A DNA stretch of 8,611 nt from Cyanobacteria bacterium K_DeepCast_35m_m2_023 (GTDB taxonomy: Bacteria > Cyanobacteriota > Cyanobacteriia > PCC-6307 > Cyanobiaceae), in contig VGQR01000064.1 in NCBI GenBank assembly GCA_016882345.1, positions 1 through 8,611 of the forward strand, given 5' to 3'. A program made the position numbers and the translations under genes. Below are positions 5,688 through 8,611 of this stretch, piece by piece (positions within the stretch are counted from its first letter, which is position 1; every line of letters starts with the position of its first letter). The notes beneath the pieces were generated by a model, which searched no databases, was not told the DNA's origin, and was given only the letters and a program-made list of their open reading frames with translations.

Positions 5688-6723
5688 CGTCGATCACCTC
5701 GGGTTCGACGTCGATGGGTTCACGATCGCTGTTTCCATAGCGCGGCTCCCTGCGGGGCAGGGGGCCGCGGGGTTCGCGCCGGGGGGGCGCTTCAGCAAAG
5801 CGTTCGTCCACGTCGCGCGGGTCGGCTGGCTGGGGTCGATAGCGGTCGTCGCGATCACCGTAGCGGCGCTCGGGTTCGGGGTCATCGAGGTAGCGGCGTT
5901 GGCGCAGGGGTTCCCGTTCGCGGCGCTCGTCGAGTTCGACGTAATCGAGTTCCTCGTCGGGCGCAAAGGCTTGGGTGCTGGCTGGTTGGATGCGGCGCTG
6001 CTCGTTGGCCGCCGGTTGCCCTGGAGCCAGTTGGTTCTCGACGGGCACCATGCCCACCCGGTAGCGGTCGCGCTCGTCCTGCTCCCAGCTGGGGCCGCCG
6101 ATGCCCAGTTTTTCGAGTAGACCGGTGCCCAACTGTTTGAGCTTGTCTTCGGCACCCTCGTAGACAATGATTCGGTCGGGACCGCTGCTAACGATCTCTT
6201 CAACGGTGAGTTCCCAGGTGCTCAACACCCCTTCACCCAGCAGGGGCACCCCAAGGGCGCCCAGCACCAGGGTGGTCAGCTCGCCGGTCTCGATGTCGAA
6301 GCTGAAACCCAGGACCCGGCCCAGGGTTTCACCCGATTCGGTGATCACCTGGCAATTGATGACAGTACTGTACCGCTCAGGGTTGAACCCCTCGGCCAGC
6401 GAGTCAGACGAATCCACCAGGATCACATCGCCCACCTGGCGGATCCGCTCCAGTGGCATCCAGCGGGGCAGACCAGGCAGAAAGCGGGTCAGGGGATTGT
6501 CACGCAGCCCCAGGGCCACCACTTCGCGTCGATCGATATCCACCACCACCTCGCCCACCACACCCAGCCGGCGCCCGGTGTCGCGGGTGATCACCTGGGT
6601 GCCCATCAGTTCTGAGCGCAGCCAGAGCCGATCGCTGGGCGTCTGGGCGCTGGGATCCGCGGATGGGGGGATGGAGGAGCTCAAGACCGGCGGCTGGATG
6701 GGGCTCTGGGCCCATCGCGCCAT
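5677..6723 (-). CDS. Double PRC-barrel protein with charged disordered tail
   Basis: This is a 348-residue protein with no signal peptide or membrane segment. After a Pro/Ser-rich lead (1-30) come two PRC-barrel-like domains. The first is at about 33-106 (LWLRSELMGTQVITRDTGRR, VVGEVVVDIDRREVVALGL, DVILVDSSD); the second is at about 118-192 (YSTVINCQVITESGETLGRV, LGFSFDIETGELTTLVLG, PDRIIVYE). A short linker (193-212) leads to a long tail (about 213-348) rich in Arg, Asp, Glu, Pro and Tyr with no predicted fold, ending in EPEVIDDPW. PRC-barrels are small beta-barrels used for protein or RNA interaction, as in photosynthetic reaction centre subunit H and RimM. The role of this cyanobacterial protein is unknown. 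It starts 19 bp after the smc stop, so co-expression with SMC is likely. The ATG at 6723 was chosen; Met40 (6606) would remove only the Pro/Ser lead. Confidence 0.85.
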   Translation of the reverse strand: MARWAQSPIQPPVLSSSIPPSADPSAQTPSDRLWLRSELMGTQVITRDTGRRLGVVGEVVVDIDRREVVALGLRDNPLTRFLPGLPRWMPLERIRQVGDVILVDSSDSLAEGFNPERYSTVINCQVITESGETLGRVLGFSFDIETGELTTLVLGALGVPLLGEGVLSTWELTVEEIVSSGPDRIIVYEGAEDKLKQLGTGLLEKLGIGGPSWEQDERDRYRVGMVPVENQLAPGQPAANEQRRIQPASTQAFAPDEELDYVELDERREREPLRQRRYLDDPEPERRYGDRDDRYRPQPADPRDVDERFAEAPPRREPRGPLPRREPRYGNSDREPIDVEPEVIDDPW

Positions 6724-6742
6724 TGTGGCTCACGTCGGCGGA

Positions 6743-8611
6743 TCAGGCTGCGGGGGGTAACCCCACCACCTGGGTGTGGGCGCCGCGGGCTTGGGTGACC
6801 CCGATCGTGCGGCTCGAGGCTGCAATCATCGGTCGGCGGTGGCTCACCACCAGAAATTGGGCTTCACCGGCCTGGCTGGCGATCAGGGCAGCCAGCCGCT
6901 CGACATTGACACCATCGAGAAAGCTGTCGACCTCGTCGAGGGCATAGAACGGCGAGGGCCTGAAGCGCTGCAAAGCGAACAGAAAGCTGAGGGCGGTGAG
7001 CGATTTTTCGCCGCCGCTCATCGCCGCCAAGCGCCGCACCGCCTTGCCCTTGGGGTGGGCCACCAGGGTCAGGCCACCGTCAAGGGGTGATTCGGGGTTC
7101 TCGAGTTGCAGATGGCCTTCGCCATCCGAGAGCCCGGCGAAAATCGTTCTGAAATGGCCGTCCACGGCGGTGAAGGCCTCCATGAAGGCCTCCTGGCGCA
7201 GGGTGGCCACGGTTTCGATGCGCAGCAGCAGCTCTTCGCGCTCGTTGTTGAGCACCTGGAGGCGCCCCTCGAGCTCGGCCAGGCGTTGCTCGAGCTGTTC
7301 GAGCTCTTCGAGGGCCAGCATGTTGACCGGCTCGAGCGCTTCCATGCGGGCCTGCAGGCTGCGCAGCTCGGTTTGCAGGGCTTCGAGCCCATTGGCGCGC
7401 ACCGCTTCAGGAATCTCGGGCACGGGGTCGGGCAGCTGCTGCTCGAGCTGTTCGACCCGCAGGGTTTCGCTGCGCTGTTGCTCGGCCAGGGCCTGCAGCT
7501 CTTCGCCCAGGCGGGTGAGTTCCCACTGTTGCTGCTGCAGGGTCTGACGCTGGGCGGCGAGCCGAGCCTCGGCGGCGTCGCGTTCGCGTCGGCGTTCGCC
7601 AAAGCGGGTCTGCAGCTCGGCCTGCTGGGCTTCGAGTTGGCTGCGGCGCTGCTGGTCGGCCTGCTGTTGCTCCTTCCAGCGCTGGCGCTCGGCCACCAGG
7701 GCGGCGACGGCCTCGACCAGTCGCTGCTCATCGGCGGCGGTCGAGGCCAGCTGCTGGCGCACCCGCTCGGCCGCCAGGGCCCGCTCACGGCGGCTGGCCA
7801 GCAAGGCGTCGCGCTGTTGCCGTGCCGTGGCCAGGGCCCCATCGGCGGCTTCGAGTTCGGCCTGCAGCCCGGCCCAGCGATCGGCGTCGCCGCTGGCCTG
7901 GGCTGCCTGCTCGGCCTGCTCGAGCGCTGTGCGTTGCTGGTGCAGCGGGCTGAGGGCCGTCTCGAGCTGCTGCTGACGCTGCTGATCGGCACCAATGGCG
8001 CTGCGCAACTGCTCGAGGCGCTGGTCGAGCTGCTGCCGTCGTTGCTGCAGGGGGGTGAGGTTGCGCTGGGCCGCGGCCCGTTCGGCCTCCAGGGCGGCCT
8101 GGCGCTGCTGCCGCTGCAGCAGCTGGGGGCGCAACTGCTCGAGCTGCTGGGCGATGTCGGCTTCACGGCGCTGGCAGGCCACCAGGCTTTCACCCAGCTC
8201 CAGCAGGCGCCGCCGCAGCGGTTCGGCGTCATCGCCTTCGCTGCTGCGGCCAAAGCTCAGCTGGCTGCTGCGTTGTTGCAGGCTGCCGCCGGTCATGGCG
8301 CCGCTCTTCTCGAGCAGCTCGCCTTCGAGGGTGACGGCACGGCTGCGGCCTAGCTCGCGGCGGGCGTTGACCAGGGTGTCGAACACCAGGGTGTCGCCGA
8401 ACACGTAGCGGAACACCTCGGCGTAGACGGGCTCGTGGCCCACCAGATCGACCGCTCTGCCGATCAGGCCGCCGCCACCGCCGCTACCGCTACTGCCGCC
8501 TCCCCGCTGCAGGGCCGCACTGCCGCTGGCACTGCTGCCGCCGCCGCGAATCTTGTTGAGCGGCAGAAAGGTGAGCCGACCGGCGCGCTTGGCCTTGAGC
8601 AGCTCGATCGC
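6743..8611 (-). CDS. smc: Chromosome segregation protein SMC, C-terminal half (runs off right edge)
   Basis: SMC is the dimeric ATPase of bacterial condensin that organises and helps segregate the chromosome. The window holds the last 622 residues. They start inside the hinge (AIELLKAKRAGRLTFLPLNK), which continues past a Gly/Ser-rich stretch (residues 23-48 of the fragment) to VGHEPVYAEVFRYVFGDTL. A long coiled-coil arm follows, very rich in Gln, Leu, Ala, Glu and Arg (about 110-460). The C-terminal ATPase head has the ABC signature MSGGEKSL (531-538), Walker B SPFYALDEVD (553-562, catalytic Glu560), D-loop region LDGVNVERL and the switch His in LVVSHRRP. The N-terminal Walker A half lies beyond the window. 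A GTG at 8443 is an internal Val codon, not the start. It is the upstream partner of the PRC-barrel gene. Confidence 0.96.
   Translation of the reverse strand, partial: AIELLKAKRAGRLTFLPLNKIRGGGSSASGSAALQRGGGSSGSGGGGGLIGRAVDLVGHEPVYAEVFRYVFGDTLVFDTLVNARRELGRSRAVTLEGELLEKSGAMTGGSLQQRSSQLSFGRSSEGDDAEPLRRRLLELGESLVACQRREADIAQQLEQLRPQLLQRQQRQAALEAERAAAQRNLTPLQQRRQQLDQRLEQLRSAIGADQQRQQQLETALSPLHQQRTALEQAEQAAQASGDADRWAGLQAELEAADGALATARQQRDALLASRRERALAAERVRQQLASTAADEQRLVEAVAALVAERQRWKEQQQADQQRRSQLEAQQAELQTRFGERRRERDAAEARLAAQRQTLQQQQWELTRLGEELQALAEQQRSETLRVEQLEQQLPDPVPEIPEAVRANGLEALQTELRSLQARMEALEPVNMLALEELEQLEQRLAELEGRLQVLNNEREELLLRIETVATLRQEAFMEAFTAVDGHFRTIFAGLSDGEGHLQLENPESPLDGGLTLVAHPKGKAVRRLAAMSGGEKSLTALSFLFALQRFRPSPFYALDEVDSFLDGVNVERLAALIASQAGEAQFLVVSHRRPMIAASSRTIGVTQARGAHTQVVGLPPAA

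Noticed and set aside
7106..8353. Plus-strand open frame of 415 codons opposite smc
   Set aside because: It is antisense to a certain SMC coding region. The Gln/Leu/Ala/Glu coiled coil with GC-rich codons leaves the opposite strand open, and its translation is a Leu/Gly/Ala-rich shadow with no recognisable domain.
8441..8443. GTG as the start of the SMC reading frame
   Set aside because: The frame continues unbroken to the window edge and upstream codes for the hinge motif AIELLKAKRAGRLTFLPLNK, so this GTG is an internal Val.

Overview
The window is GC-rich, nearly gene-saturated DNA from a cyanobacterium. PsbX and Ycf66 identify a photosynthetic cyanobacterium. The high GC, tight packing and lack of any HIP1 octamer (GCGATCGC) that I could find by eye fit the picocyanobacteria (Cyanobium / Synechococcus subcluster 5 type). 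The species cannot be named from this sequence alone.

Left block, minus strand (1-1865). Read in its own direction, psbX (a 40-residue photosystem II subunit) comes first. It is followed by ycf66 (membrane protein with a long disordered tail) and then two small lipoprotein genes that appear to be paralogs with TolB/PD40-like beta-propeller motifs. The last is cut by the window edge. ycf66 and the first lipoprotein gene abut exactly (TGA then TTG), and the two lipoprotein genes overlap by 4 bp, so this looks like a translationally coupled operon.

Centre (1957-5607). A YggT/Ycf19 membrane protein gene on the plus strand, divergent from psbX, converges on accC, the biotin carboxylase of acetyl-CoA carboxylase, on the minus strand. 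Divergent from accC, a sigma-70-type promoter drives tRNA-Leu(GAG). Ten bases after the tRNA comes a cyanobacterial LpxB-related glycosyltransferase-like gene, and then msrB (methionine-R-sulfoxide reductase).

Right block, minus strand (5677-8611). smc (C-terminal half, cut by the right edge) is followed 19 bp later by a gene for a double PRC-barrel protein with a long charged tail, probably one transcription unit. The SMC hinge carries a Gly/Ser-rich low-complexity stretch. A 17-bp tandem duplication spans the stop codon of the PRC gene.

The content is mostly core housekeeping and photosynthesis: fatty-acid synthesis, a PSII subunit, envelope functions, methionine repair and chromosome organisation. 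I found no mobile element, CRISPR array, defence system or other clearly new system. The points of most interest are the paired lipoproteins, the tRNA-mRNA junction, the SMC hinge insert and the two disordered-tail proteins. No gene-free stretch exceeds about 100 bases.
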